Positions 1 through 12,500 of a stretch of DNA of 64,000 nucleotides are shown in pieces. The stretch's first letter is position 1, and every line of letters starts with the position of its first letter. The position numbers and the translations under genes were made by a program. The stretch covers positions 56,874,001 through 56,938,000 of the forward strand of contig OX031057.1 of the NCBI GenBank assembly GCA_943736015.1, given 5' to 3'. Below the pieces are notes generated by a model. It saw only the letters and a list, made by a program, of their open reading frames with translations, was not told the DNA's origin and searched no databases. This DNA is from Tridacna crocea (Eukaryota > Mollusca > Bivalvia > Cardiida > Cardiidae).

Positions 1-2600
1 AGTATTTCGAAACGTTTTTTTTTTCCGTCGAGGTCTTCAAAATTTCGTCTATTTATTTATTTATTATTATTTTCAATTCCTTATCATTTTATGTGAATTA
101 TATTTTATCAAGAATAAAAAGAGTGTCAAAACAAACGCCTTTCAATGTTAAAAAACAGAGATTTAAACCTTTAGGTTACAATTCACGTGTTGAGTTTAAA
201 TGATCTAAAAGAATGGGCCTTTCAAAAAAGTAAGGCTTTTTGAAACATGAGAGAATACTGGTTTTGACTTCTTCTTTTGATCGTCACGGTGCTTAAGGTT
301 CGGCAATTATTAATAGATATTGTAAGTATCTGAAAAGCAAGCTTTCGAAAACGCCGTGAAAAGAGGGGAACTCGCTGGAAATCTGCATCTTTAACAACAA
401 TGTTTTCTACCCTATCAAGAATAAATTTCGTCCCTCATTTGGGTCATCCTGAGTTTGTAAATGCATTCAGTTTCAACTTAGTCTGAGATTTTGTCTCCAG
501 GTAAAGAATGAATATTTCTTTAATGAATAGTAACACAATCATTTACCTCGATCATCATTAGAAGTGAAATCTTTATGTTGTATAATCAATTTATTTTCCT
601 CGAAAACAATTCTTTCAAATACTGTTAAAAACTGAATGACACAATGATAAAATTATCTTGACAAAAAGAATCCTAGAATGCTTTGGGCGTGTTCATGTTT
701 TTTCTAAGGACTCAGACCATGGGCCTACATGTATATCTATGCAACTGGAAAAGAGTCTATCAGTTTGCTTTCACCTTTGAACGTACATTCTGGTTACGCA
801 CAATCAATGAAACACAAGCGTTAATGTAAATGGACCACTTAGAACGTCTGTGCCTTTTGCAGACATGAAAGATAAATCTATGGTCTGCACAGAATATTCA
901 ATCATATTTCGGATCTGCAGTGGGAGCTACCTTGTAATAATCCGACCAAGACATCTCTAGGTGAAGTTGCAATAATTTAGCTTTTTTTCGAAATAGAAAA
1001 TGTCATTTTCATCAATCCAGCGCTTTAAGGGTTGACAGGGTCATAAAATACAAGAATCGTATTAACAAAGAACATCTCCGGACGTCCCTTATGATTTCAA
1101 CAGTCAAATGATGAAGGTTATCTTTAATAGGATGGTAAACATTGTTTGAACTGAGAAAATGTTCGCTGCCAGTATTTTCTCATGTTCCTGCAATGTTTTA
1201 AAAAACCTTCCATTTTCCCTGATTCTTTCAGGTCATTTAAACTGAGTACATGTATTATAATCTAAAAGTAAAAATTTATGTTTTTGAACATTGAAAGGTG
1301 TTTGTTCTGAAACTCTTTTCATTTTTCTAGGTTAGATAAAATAGTAAACAATTTAAAAAAAAAAAAAACACTTTTAACCAAACTACAAAAATTTGACAAC
1401 CGCATGGGAAAAAAACTTTTCGAGAGACTTTTGGAAAAAGAGAAAATAATATTAACCAGAATGTTCTCCCTTTACCGCTATGTTTGTTACTTTTCCCAGC
1501 CAAAAGGCACATTTTCAGCTGCTCTTAAATTGTCATCTGCTAGTGTTTTAATGTAGAATGCTCCAAATTTTTGTTATTTTTAAAAAGGGGTTTTAAAGAT
1601 TCCTAAGATGGAAAACTCTGTGGGAAAGTCGAAAAATGTAGATTACAAGTATTTGCTATATTCTTACAATGCTTTCAAAAAGATTATTCTACAGGATTCT
1701 TAAAAATTAGTATTCTGATCAAAAATGCTAAATCTCAGATTCTATACTCTAAAATCACCTTTCTAGAAACTCTTTGCTCTCTCAATAAGATTCTCCTTGG
1801 AATAAAATTGAAAGGCTTCCAAGAAATACTGAGTAAATCATCTCATAACAAAAACACAGTTTTAGACCTATTAAAATTGAATGCATTTTAAAGCAAAAAA
1901 CTATTCTTTATCCTTTTACCATACCCTATCAAGCACTGTTTTAACAACCTTGAGAAGGGAGCCATTTAAAAACTCTTTTTTTGAAAGGAAGATATTTTCA
2001 TAACTCTTTACATTAATAATATATTCAGACTTGCTAAAATTGAACGCATTTTCAGAAAACAACTTAGATCTGGCTCCATTTATGGAACCTGTTTGAAATA
2101 GGATAAAAGACATTTTAGAAAAAGGAGAAAATGTCAGTTAGTGCCAAATTCTCCTTTTCATATCAAAAGTGTTCAACCCTTCTTCTACAGGTATCTTAAA
2201 CTTATTATTATGTTTTAAAGTGGTAAATCTAACTTTCTATACAATGAAAAACCATATACCGGTCACAGAATATTAAAATTTTTTGATATCATATTGAAAT
2301 TGTCTTTCAAACAAAATGGCAACGAGTTTTAAAATGTTCATCGTTTAAACCTTTTTCAACATTTCTCGCAAGTCTTCTTTTCCAAGTTTGTTATAACTTT
2401 GGACAGTTAACAGGTCTTCATTGCACATGAACATTGCACAACCATATACACTTAGCTGTATCGGGAGAGGCGATTAAAGCACAAGAAAATGTAAAGCAAT
2501 ATGTTTTGCTTATTCTAAACTCGCCTTCCACTTGTTCTTTTAGTACTTTGATGGATCTATTTAAATGATACTACCTAATTGTTACTAAGCGTTGAAAGGC
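1..2600. other. 5' intron of gene 1, no gene recognised
   Basis: AT-rich non-coding DNA. The open frames here are short and have no recognisable protein features. By comparison with gene 2, the missing first Sema exon of gene 1 should lie upstream. I searched for its signal peptide and cysteine pattern and did not find it, so this stretch is probably part of intron 1. Confidence 0.6.
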
Positions 2601-2601
2601 A

Positions 2602-3088
2602 ATATTTGCGGATGACACGTCCCTTGCTTGTACAAACTCCAACATTTGGACCTTTGGAGTATTCTTCACCATGATCTTGCCGTTATTACAAAGTGGTCAA
2701 AACAATGGGTTGTTTCCTTATATGCGGCTACCACTGAAGTCCTTGATTTCACAAATCAGCAAGTTCCCCTTGACTTTTAAAGGTACGCCTTTGGATGTTT
2801 GTGACACCCATAAACACGTAGGACTGACTTTCAGGCACGATTGCAAAAGGCATAAACACATGGATAATATTATTCCATCAGCATCGAAACTCTTAGAAAT
2901 TATGCGAAACCTAATTTACTGTCAGATGTAAGACAATGAATCAGATATATCTTTCTTTCTTTAGACCGGTTCTCGAATATCTTCTTATGTTTTTGGCAAA
3001 GTTCTTTACTATCTATGAAAAGGACAAATTCGAAAGAAGTCCAGATCGAAACTGGAGGATTTGTCACAGGGCTAAAGCGATTGATCAG
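2602..3088 (+). pseudogene. Non-LTR retrotransposon reverse transcriptase fragment
   Basis: Broken piece of a LINE reverse transcriptase, probably jockey/CR1-like. It opens with an FADD catalytic box (IFADDTSLAC) at about 2602-2631. An HKHVGLTF segment lies in the frame open from 2671 to 2931. Then, in shifted frames, come NQIYLSFFRPVLEY at about 2938-2979 and KVQIETGGFVTGLKR at about 3030-3080. These blocks follow the order of the palm and thumb of such enzymes. At least two frameshifts and stops show it is dead. No endonuclease part or 3' tail is visible, so the exact clade is uncertain. Confidence 0.75.
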
Positions 3089-3353
3089 TTTTTATAGACT
3101 ATCTTATATCTTTCATTAATTCATACAAGAATATAAAATAAATGTAGTGACTTGAAAAACAATCTCTTTGTGAGACACATTTCTTATTATTACCCTAGTC
3201 CGGTTTGGAATAAAATAACATTTTCGGAACTCAACAGAGTCCAATATGGATTCAGGTTTTTTTTTTTTTTAACTCACGCGGTAATATGAAACCAGTTTCA
3301 TTATTCGTTATTAAGAACATTCTTGACGTGAAACAATTTTATTTTTCGCACAG

Positions 3354-3509
3354 AAAATGATACGCTCAACATCGGTGCTGAGATTCGAAATGGCGCCATG
3401 GCGATTTCCAAATAATTCGATTGACTTCATGATAGTTTCTTCCCGGCATGGGTCTGCTGTGGCGTACTACACATTCAAGGAAGCGGGCAATTGGCGGACA
3501 TTTACGAAG
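3354..3509 (+). CDS. Gene 1 exon 2 (Sema, C-terminal part)
   Basis: 52 codons, phase 0 at both ends, acceptor CAG before 3354 and donor GTTAGT after 3509. Encodes a Sema blade segment with [11 protein letters not shown] and SIDFM. It aligns codon by codon with the gene 2 exon at 53117-53278 apart from two extra codons in gene 2 (VP after APWLFE). The start is set by the acceptor; no initiation codon is expected here. Confidence 0.93.
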
Positions 3510-6500
3510 GTTAGTATGATTTAGCAATTCAAAAATTGTATTACTTTTTATTTTTAGTATTAGACTAAGAATGCCATTAGAATGGTTGGTCAATTCAGGT
3601 GAGGTAACTTTTGTCACCGGCTTTATTATTCTCGTATCGGCCGACAACAAACGAATTAAACTTCGATTTTAAAAGGCTTTCAAAGACATTTAAATGCAAT
3701 AGCCTAGCTATTTTTTTTAAAAAATAATTCAACTTCAACGTATAAATAAGTGACATTACTGACTTTGTCCAATAAATGAGCATGGAAAAAGATCACTGCA
3801 AAATACGTCTGTTTTTATCCACATTCAAAAATTCTCACAATGCAAAGCCAGAGAACTGGCTCGAAATTATTAAGCCAACTTGGGACTCAAACATAAGTCT
3901 GCGGATATTATCAAAATTAACAATTTACAATCAGGCCGTCTTTCGCATTTTTTTTTTTTTTTGTTTTTTACTTCCTCTGCCACAAAAGTAATGCATACTT
4001 CTGTAAACTCACAGTTTCCCATTTTTGGTCCTAAATTAGGAAACAAAGCAGGAAAAGGTCTTGTCCTCAAAACCTAAAGACAGAACATGCGTTTTTTTTC
4101 AATATTACACCGTTAAACGAACGTTGTTTTTTTTACAATCTTACACTGTAAAAGAATGATAATCATCACCACAATTAAGATCAACATTGTATCAAAAACC
4201 TAACATACCCCATCATTTCTAATTTACATTTCTGGCCAATTTGATACAAAGGCCAGCTGCACTATGTGCGCATCCCTGAACACAACCCCAGGGTCAGTAT
4301 CTATTAAATGTTCTTAATTGTATTTCGATTCTAATCATGGGGATAAATAGCGAATTTTTACTTTTCTCCTTTGCAAGACAAGAACTGTGGGTAACCTTTC
4401 TGCTACTGGCGATGGTGCTACAATCATGAATGTGTGGTGGTATTTTTTATGACTAAATATTATATGTAAACCTCGACCTCTTTGAAAAGTTAAAAATAAA
4501 ACTACCTGAAAGTTAGAAAAGTTTTCCATGTGTTTCGTTTTCCGAAACAGGCGATTGGACCCAAGATCACACTACACATTCTTTGTTTTTTTTTTTTCTT
4601 AGGTTAAACTTGGGTCAAACTCGAATCATCTTAAATGGTATGAAATCCACTCGATGGGTGACCAGGACGTGCTCAATATGTGGACCAATGGGAGCACGCT
4701 TATTGTTGTATCAAGGCTTAAGGTAAATATTTATACATTTTTAGCTCCTTGAGCACAATGTGCTCAATGTTAGCTATTGTGATGGCCCTATTTCCGTCGT
4801 CCGTCAACAATTTCTTTGAACATCTCCTAAACCACGTTGCCAATCTTGATGAAACTTAGCAAGTATGTTCCTTGGATAAAGCTCTACCAAAATTGTTCAA
4901 AGAATTTAATTCCACCTGTAATTCTGGTTGCCATGGCAACAAAAAGAAAGAAAATGTGAACTATTTGATTTTTTTCTCTGAAATTAAAAGGCGCAGAGCT
5001 TTGGTATTTGGTATGTAGCATCTTCTTGCAGACCTCTACCAAGTTTGTTCATATGATACCCCAGGGATCAAAACAAGCCCGGCCCCGGGATCACAAATTC
5101 GAACATAGGAACAAAGAAGGAAAATTTTAATATTCTTATTCTCTGAAACTGAAAGGTATATAGCTTTGATATTTGGTATGTAGCATCTCCTAGTAGACTT
5201 CTACCAGTTTTGTTCATATGAAACCCCTTAGGTGCATAATCGCCCCGCCCTTCCTTCTTTTTCTGTCTCAAACGAGGGGATTTTCTCTGTGTAAGTGCTG
5301 GAGCCATTTTCTTTTTCACTCATAATGTATCGAAATGCCTTTTTCCTCGGGGTCTTTTAATCCGAGAAAGAGTGGTTATAGGCCTTCACATTTGAAACAA
5401 GTAGAATGCTGCCAGTATGGGTAACATTTTTGTCCCCTCTATATTCAATCAACAACTACAATTTTATCAAAACTTCTTTCAGATTTTTAGCTTGGATACA
5501 GCAGCATGTAAGTATGAGAACATCCCAGACTGCAATCATGACATGGACTGTGTATGGTGTGGAGATCCACCGAGCAACTGTACCAGAAAAGATACTTGTT
5601 CAAAGTCACTGGATGCGGATGAATTGGTGAGTCTCTGAAAAACTGCACATATCATTCTTTCCAAAGGTCAAATGCATTTTATGTAGTTCAAGTCCATAGC
5701 AGTATTAGTGATAGTTGTAGTAGTAGCTGAAATACAGGTTGCAATGATTGTTATCCTCTTCGTAGAGAAATGACCCATGGGTCATTTTGTAAAGGGGGTC
5801 ATTTCTCTGCAACACCTGCAACACGCAAAAAGGGGCATTCGGACATTTGCGTTAAGTGTCGTCTCTGATCAGGCTGCGCAATCCGCGCAGGCTGATCCGA
5901 GACGACACTTTCAGTTTTTTATGTAATTTTCTGTTTTGCGCAAGGCAACTGTAGGACAAAATCTAATGTAGTCGTAAAGTACCGTCTCGGATCAGCCTAC
6001 ACGGACTGCGCAGGCTGATCCGTGACGACACTTTACGCAAATTTCTGAATGCCCCTTTTCCTGTGCTGTAAGCCAATTATGTTAACATGAGCAGTGGTCT
6101 GGCGAATGGGGGTTAAATGCATCTTCGTAAAACCTTTAACCTAATAAGTAATGAATCCACAAAATTCCATTGCCCTGCTCTTAAGCTTTTACCTGATATG
6201 CCAATTTGAGGCTCTCCCATTTTAGCAGCAAATAAAGATATGATGTCAAAAATATTGACAAATGAAGACACATATATCTGATTGAGAGGAAAGGAAAACA
6301 TTGTGGAAAAAGGAGAAATTGCTCGTCACGAGCAATTTCTCCTTTTCCCACAATGTTTTCAAAAGCTGTCTGTTGTTGATACGTCAAAATGAGTATCTAT
6401 GGAGTAAAGGGTTAATTGAATCAAATCTGGCAGACAATACCATCTCGAAAAACTGTCCATAATGCATCATACCATACAAGTTGTCGTGCCCGCCTGGGTG

Positions 6501-9500
6501 GCTCAGTCGTGAGCGTGTAGGACTCATGACCAGGGCCCGTATTCACCAACCATTCTTAAGAACGTTCTTTGTCTTTTTCTTCAGAATTTTCTACATTTGT
6601 TAGTAACACAACTTCTGATTGGCTAAACCATTCGGTTTAGCCAATTGGAAGTTGTGTTACTTACAAATTTAGAAAACCTTGGAGAATAAGACTAAGAATA
6701 TTTTCAAGAATGGTTGGTGAATACGGGCCCTGGTGGCTGTGAGTTCGATACTGTTGAGGCGAACTTTTCTTCCGGCGTATTTTCGCCACTCACCTCTGCT
6801 GAAGCATGTGAGAAAAGTAGTCGGTGGCTTTGGAAAGAAGGTTGTGTTAGTACTGGTGTGAGAAAACCAGGAAACGCCATGATATGCCATAGCTGTTAAA
6901 GTGGAGTTAAACCCCAATACAACAACAACAACAACAAGTTGAGGCAGTAATGAACAATTTCATAGATAATGACTTGCTATTGTTTCATTTCAGGTTCGAT
7001 TCAAAGTTATTGAAATAAATCCGAATAATGGCTTTGCATGCGGGAACAGTGTGGTTCATATTACAGGCAAGAATCTTGACCTAGCCCAAAACATCACAGT
7101 TACGATAAAAGAGGAAGAGAGCATTATCCTTCGGTATAGAGTACTTCATTATAATGGCCTGCAGCACTCGAAAAAAGGCATTATGAAATTTGCGTGAAGT
7201 GCCATTCCTGATCAGCCTGCGCATTTCCCGCAGGTCGAATGTAGTTGTAAAATGTGTTCTCGGATCAGTCTCCACGCACTACGCAGGCTGATCATAGACG
7301 ACATTTTACGCAAGTGTCCGAATGCCTTTTTTCGTGTATTGGAGGCCAATTATTATCTGAATCCCCAGTTTTCATTGTTGACAATGTTATCCATGCGCCA
7401 CTCGTGAAAATACTACCGATGGTGTCCACTCGATGAAGTAAATTTCGATCTTTCACCGAAAAAAAAAACAACAAATATCCTCTATATATTTGCCTCAAAA
7501 GGGAAAGGTCCGAGAAAATAAGAGTGCCTAAGGGATAGGTCCGATGAAATACGGTACTCGTTATTTTCTCGGACTTTTCCCCTTTGAAGCATTTACACTT
7601 CCGCTGTTTATTTTGTCAACGAATTTTAAAACTAAAGATCTCAAGTTTTTAAGTAAAAGTAGTTCCAGATTTTCAGCAGGAGGAAAATATTCACTGTGAC
7701 GGGGAAATAATTCCCCCCAGCTTAAATTACAACATTTGTTTACCCATAACATTTCTAAAAATAGACACATGAAGTATAATATAACCCATTTTCTAGGAGA
7801 TGGCACATATTTTCTTGAACAGGACTGGGAAAAGTCGTCACTTTTTTCATATTCCGCAATAATTTTCGTGTCATTTGATGTGTAGAGTAGACCAAGTTGA
7901 TTACCATTAAAAGAGTTTAACGCGATGAAATTCAGAAGATGGATTAGTTTTCCTCATTCCTCTGTGTGACCTTATAATATCATAGTGAATATATTTAACG
8001 AATCTGATTGATCATTTTAAATTACTTCGAACATCAAAAAGTAGTATTGACCGATCACGTTTGCACATCTTTTGTTTGCCAGGGATATGAGTACGGCAAC
8101 TCGTATAGAAGTATTGGTACCAGCAATTGAAGAAGCCACGCTGTCAACGTCACTGGTTGTTTATTTGCCAAACGGAACTACGGAATTCAATTTTAGTTAC
8201 ATAGATTGTCCAAGCATTCCAAACGATCGAACTTTGCTCAATACGTCAAGCAGGTAATTTTAATCTTTCTGCAGAAGAAATTTTTCCTGGACAATTTTAA
8301 ACTGGACAGTTCGAACCAGGCCAGTAACTATCAAGGACAAATCGTATGACCTAGGATAACTTGTACTTGAAACATCTCACACCGAGCACAGTTCGTACCA
8401 GGACAAACGATAATAGATAGTCAGACCATTCACAGCTAGAATAACCCGAACTTTTGGCAATCATACCAATGCTAATTTACTAATTAAAATAATCCTAGGT
8501 CATTAATGATAGTGGAGAGTATACCTTTGGATACCTGTTATGTTATACACAAATTGTTATAGAAACAATTTTTCTCGGGTTCAAGTTGTCCTGTTTACCG
8601 TTTGTCCAAGGTACAATGTTAGTTGTACGGTCAGGTGGCAGGGGACTTGGAAACTTGTTCACGGCTGTGGTGAATCATATCGCCCCGAGCCGAAGGCGAG
8701 GCGGCGACATGATTCACCACAGCCGTGAACAAGTTTCCAAGTCCCCTGCCACCTGACCGTACAACGAATTTATTATACTGCAAAGTTTTACCCTTTCAAA
8801 GCGCGTTAAGCGAGATTTTCCTGTTTTATGATTTCACGAATCGAGTATGCTGATGAAATAGAAATTTCCTTTCTGTGTGCCCCATTTCAATGAAAACTGA
8901 CGTCACTGGAACGTGCAGTTTGGCGCATAAATGTGCAGTCTGGTGGTCGATCGACGCCGCCATTTTGGATGGTGTATTGCACGTGTAGTGATGTTTACGG
9001 GGCACTCAAAAGGGAATCTGGTTTTACGTGGTTTTTGCCAGGGAACATGATATTATGTTCCCGGCATGTGAACCAGTCAGATCACGAGAAATTTCTTTGC
9101 AGTATAATAAGTCGTCCTTGGTACTAATGGTTTCCTAACAGTGTCCTAGCATGGATTGTTCAGCTAGGGATTGTCCTGTTATATTAGAAGCGTGAAAAGT
9201 GTCTGTTCTGTTCCATGAAGTTTAACCTTCTTTATATTTTGGAAAGGGCCGGAGTAATGCAGAGAAATGACCATCCCCTACAAAATGACCTGGGTCATTA
9301 TTCTACGTGGAGAAATGACCCATGGATCATTTTGTAGCGGAGGGTCATTTCTCTGCATTACACACGGCTAATATCTGACTTTTCAAGTACCACTGTCCGA
9401 CATATTTGCTTCTTGATTCCTATAATAATTTGTTGGCTAACATTCCAGCCAGGTAATTTTAGGTACCGTTTTTTTTAATCCCTTTACCAAATTACAAAAT

Positions 9501-12500
9501 TCTAGAACTTTCGAACTGAAAACATTTGCAGACGACAAACTAATGCGCCTAAATTAATAGGATTTGTCTTTGAAATGGTATAGGAAAGGTTGCGGTGAAA
9601 GGAGTATGTCAAATGGTTAGCTAGCTGGCGGCTTACTAACTGGCTTCCTTAGAGCGACTCTACCCCCCCCCCGCAGGGCACCAAATATTCTATACCCCAA
9701 TTTATAACTCTTCCATGGTGACGGTTGTAACGGTTAACTAGCAGCCTATTATCTACGTCTCTTAATAATGACAATAATAATAATAACAACGATAATAATA
9801 TCTTCATTTAGTAAAGGTTAAAACATTTAGACATATTTTAAAGTCTTTCTTACAATATTACCTTCAGGATGAGGGAATCAAGGATAATGTTCAACGATAA
9901 TAATTAGGAGAATAATAATAATAATAATAATAATGATGATGATTGGTTATACTGATGATTGTGGTGTTTGCAAATAAAGAAGATAAATTAATGGCAAAAT
10001 AATGTTGGAATCTGAGTTACGGACGGAAACACATTTTTCTGTATAGATGTATAATTACATAATCATAATGAGGATTGTACGTATTAGTTAAGGTCCAGCA
10101 GAGGTCCGAAAAAAGAACATGTCCGAAAACTACACAAATCAGAAAGAAATACTGTTTATTTATGCGGGAATTATACCAAGGATTCGGTCAACATCCACTT
10201 TAAAAGGCTAAAAAACGAATAAATATGCAAAACTTTTGGTGTGTGTAGACCCCTACACAGCAGAGCCGTGATAGCTCAGACGGTAGCGTACAGGACTTGA
10301 GAAAAGGTGGTAAAGGGTTCGATCCACGACTCGACTATTTTATTTCCGAGATCTGATATTAGTCATTGCGACAAGATCCATTCCTCTCTCTACACTGATC
10401 ATCGTTGATATGGTGGTTATGAGGGAGGCATGAAAAAATGCATTGGCCGCCGCAATATAACTGACATAACTTTGAAAACGACGTTAGATACCATAAAATT
10501 GACTTTTCAATAGACTCAAACACCATTCAAACACAATCTTTTCCTTTCTACAGCGGCGGTTTCGAATTCACCCTCCCTGTACGTAATATAGGAGGTATAG
10601 ACGAAAGCGGCTTCCATGTGATTGGAATAGATGTAGCTTTTGTTGACAGAGGTAACGTTGTGGCTACTGTAAGTGCTTTCTGCTTTTTGTTTGTATATGC
10701 TTAATAGGATTTTTTGACTTATCCATTTTGGAAGCATTTGCAAAAGACATTTGAAATGTGACTCAAATTATTAGCTTTTTCTTTGACAACAAAACTTATT
10801 GTTAAAAGTGTCTTTGAATTGGTAGTAAACATTGAGTTAAAAGAAGAAAATGCTAGTTATCAGCAACCCTCCTTTCCACGGTGTTTTCAACAGCACTTTT
10901 CCTAGGTATCATTAAAACGAAGGGTTGTAGGGCAAGGGATTAACAACATTCTGTCCCACACAAAGAAAATGAAAAATACCTGCAGAGTTTTGTAACATTT
11001 TCTCTTTGTTACATTATAGTGTGATTGTTTGTAAATTTTCGCTATGAAACGGTGTATTGTAACATTTCATTTTAGTAACGTTTTGCTGTAACAATTCCTT
11101 ATCATTACGCTGTATTAAAACAGTTCCTCTTAAATTTGTCACCGGTACATATTGGAGTATTTCCTTTTTCGATAGGGTCTATTGCGATATTTCCCTATGT
11201 TGCTGGAGCTTTTTTCACTCTGTTACTGTTTATTGAATCTTTTTCTCTCTGTTACCGTGCATAGAAACATTTCCTCTTTGTTACGGTGTAACTCTTCCTA
11301 ATTTGATGTTGTGTACCATAAAAATTCCTCTTTGCTTTGATGTATGGTAACATTTCTCTCTGTTAGGCTGTATTTCAACATTTCTTATTTTTATCTTGTT
11401 GATAAGTTTAAGTATCTTTTCTAAGCACGTCAAACAATTTTCTCTTTGCTGCATCACATCTTATTTTTGTTTCATTTTTATTGTAGCTTTTTTATTCTTT
11501 ATCTTTTTCGAGTACTACGCTTCATCAACATGTGTGTTTATTCCATTTGTTTGCTCTGAGAAACTGTCTAAGTAGTAACATCGCCACTTTGCAGGCATAC
11601 AAACGGGCGATATATTGGATGACCTAATTACTATGAAAAGTAACTCATTTGCATATGAAGATGTTACTATAGTTAGAACGTCAACCATCTTGACCTACTT
11701 TTTTCTATTTTTTTTTTTTCATTTTTGCTTTTATTTCGACAGCCATTTTGAAAGATATACATTTTCAACAAAGCAGCATTAGTCTACTTTACTTTTCATT
11801 TTTGCATCATAATTAGTGATGTACATATAATTGGATACTGGATGCTTGAGGGGATGGGGAAGACTTTGTCCAATCTTGTTAGAGTAATTTTATCTCTGGC
11901 TTTGAAGGAGGACGACTTGATTTTTCCACCTTTATATTATAATCAATATATAAATAGGTACTGGACCTTAAAGGTGTTAGGGTCGGGTCCAATTTTGTTA
12001 GACACAGTAAACTTTTGTATTAAATGGGGGACAACTTGATTTTTCACTTTGATGGATAGCATTAATTTCTTTTCGGCGTTTTTTCGATTACTACATTAAT
12101 AAATGTGATTGTTGAAGATAAAGGATGCAATGGCTTTCTTATATTTCTCGGTATTGGACTAACATTTTTATTCAAGTGAGTGTTTTGTTAGACCATATCA
12201 TTGAAGATGACATCTTGGTAAAAGAGCATGTTCAAGCTGATGAACAAGTTCATTTCTGGAACATGAGGTTTGAAGAGAAAATATGGACAAAAAGGTACAC
12301 TTGATTTTTTTTCACCATTTTTATTTTGACTTTTGTGCTTTATCTTTTCCTGATTTAATATCGTTAGAAAGTTATCTGTACTTTTATTATGCTATACTTT
12401 TATTTCTTATAGACTTTCCAACTTCCTTCTTTTTCACCAAAGAGTGTTTTTTTTTGCTTATTTTAATTTTATTTCTCTGTAACCCGTACACTATTTTCAT

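Noticed and set aside
1-3353. First Sema exon of gene 1
   Set aside because: Nothing resembling gene 2 exon 1 was found; it is presumably upstream of the window.
10263-10340. tRNA gene (A and B boxes)
   Set aside because: No proper anticodon arm or acceptor pairing; the same sequence with a shared tail recurs at 25301, so it is a SINE head.
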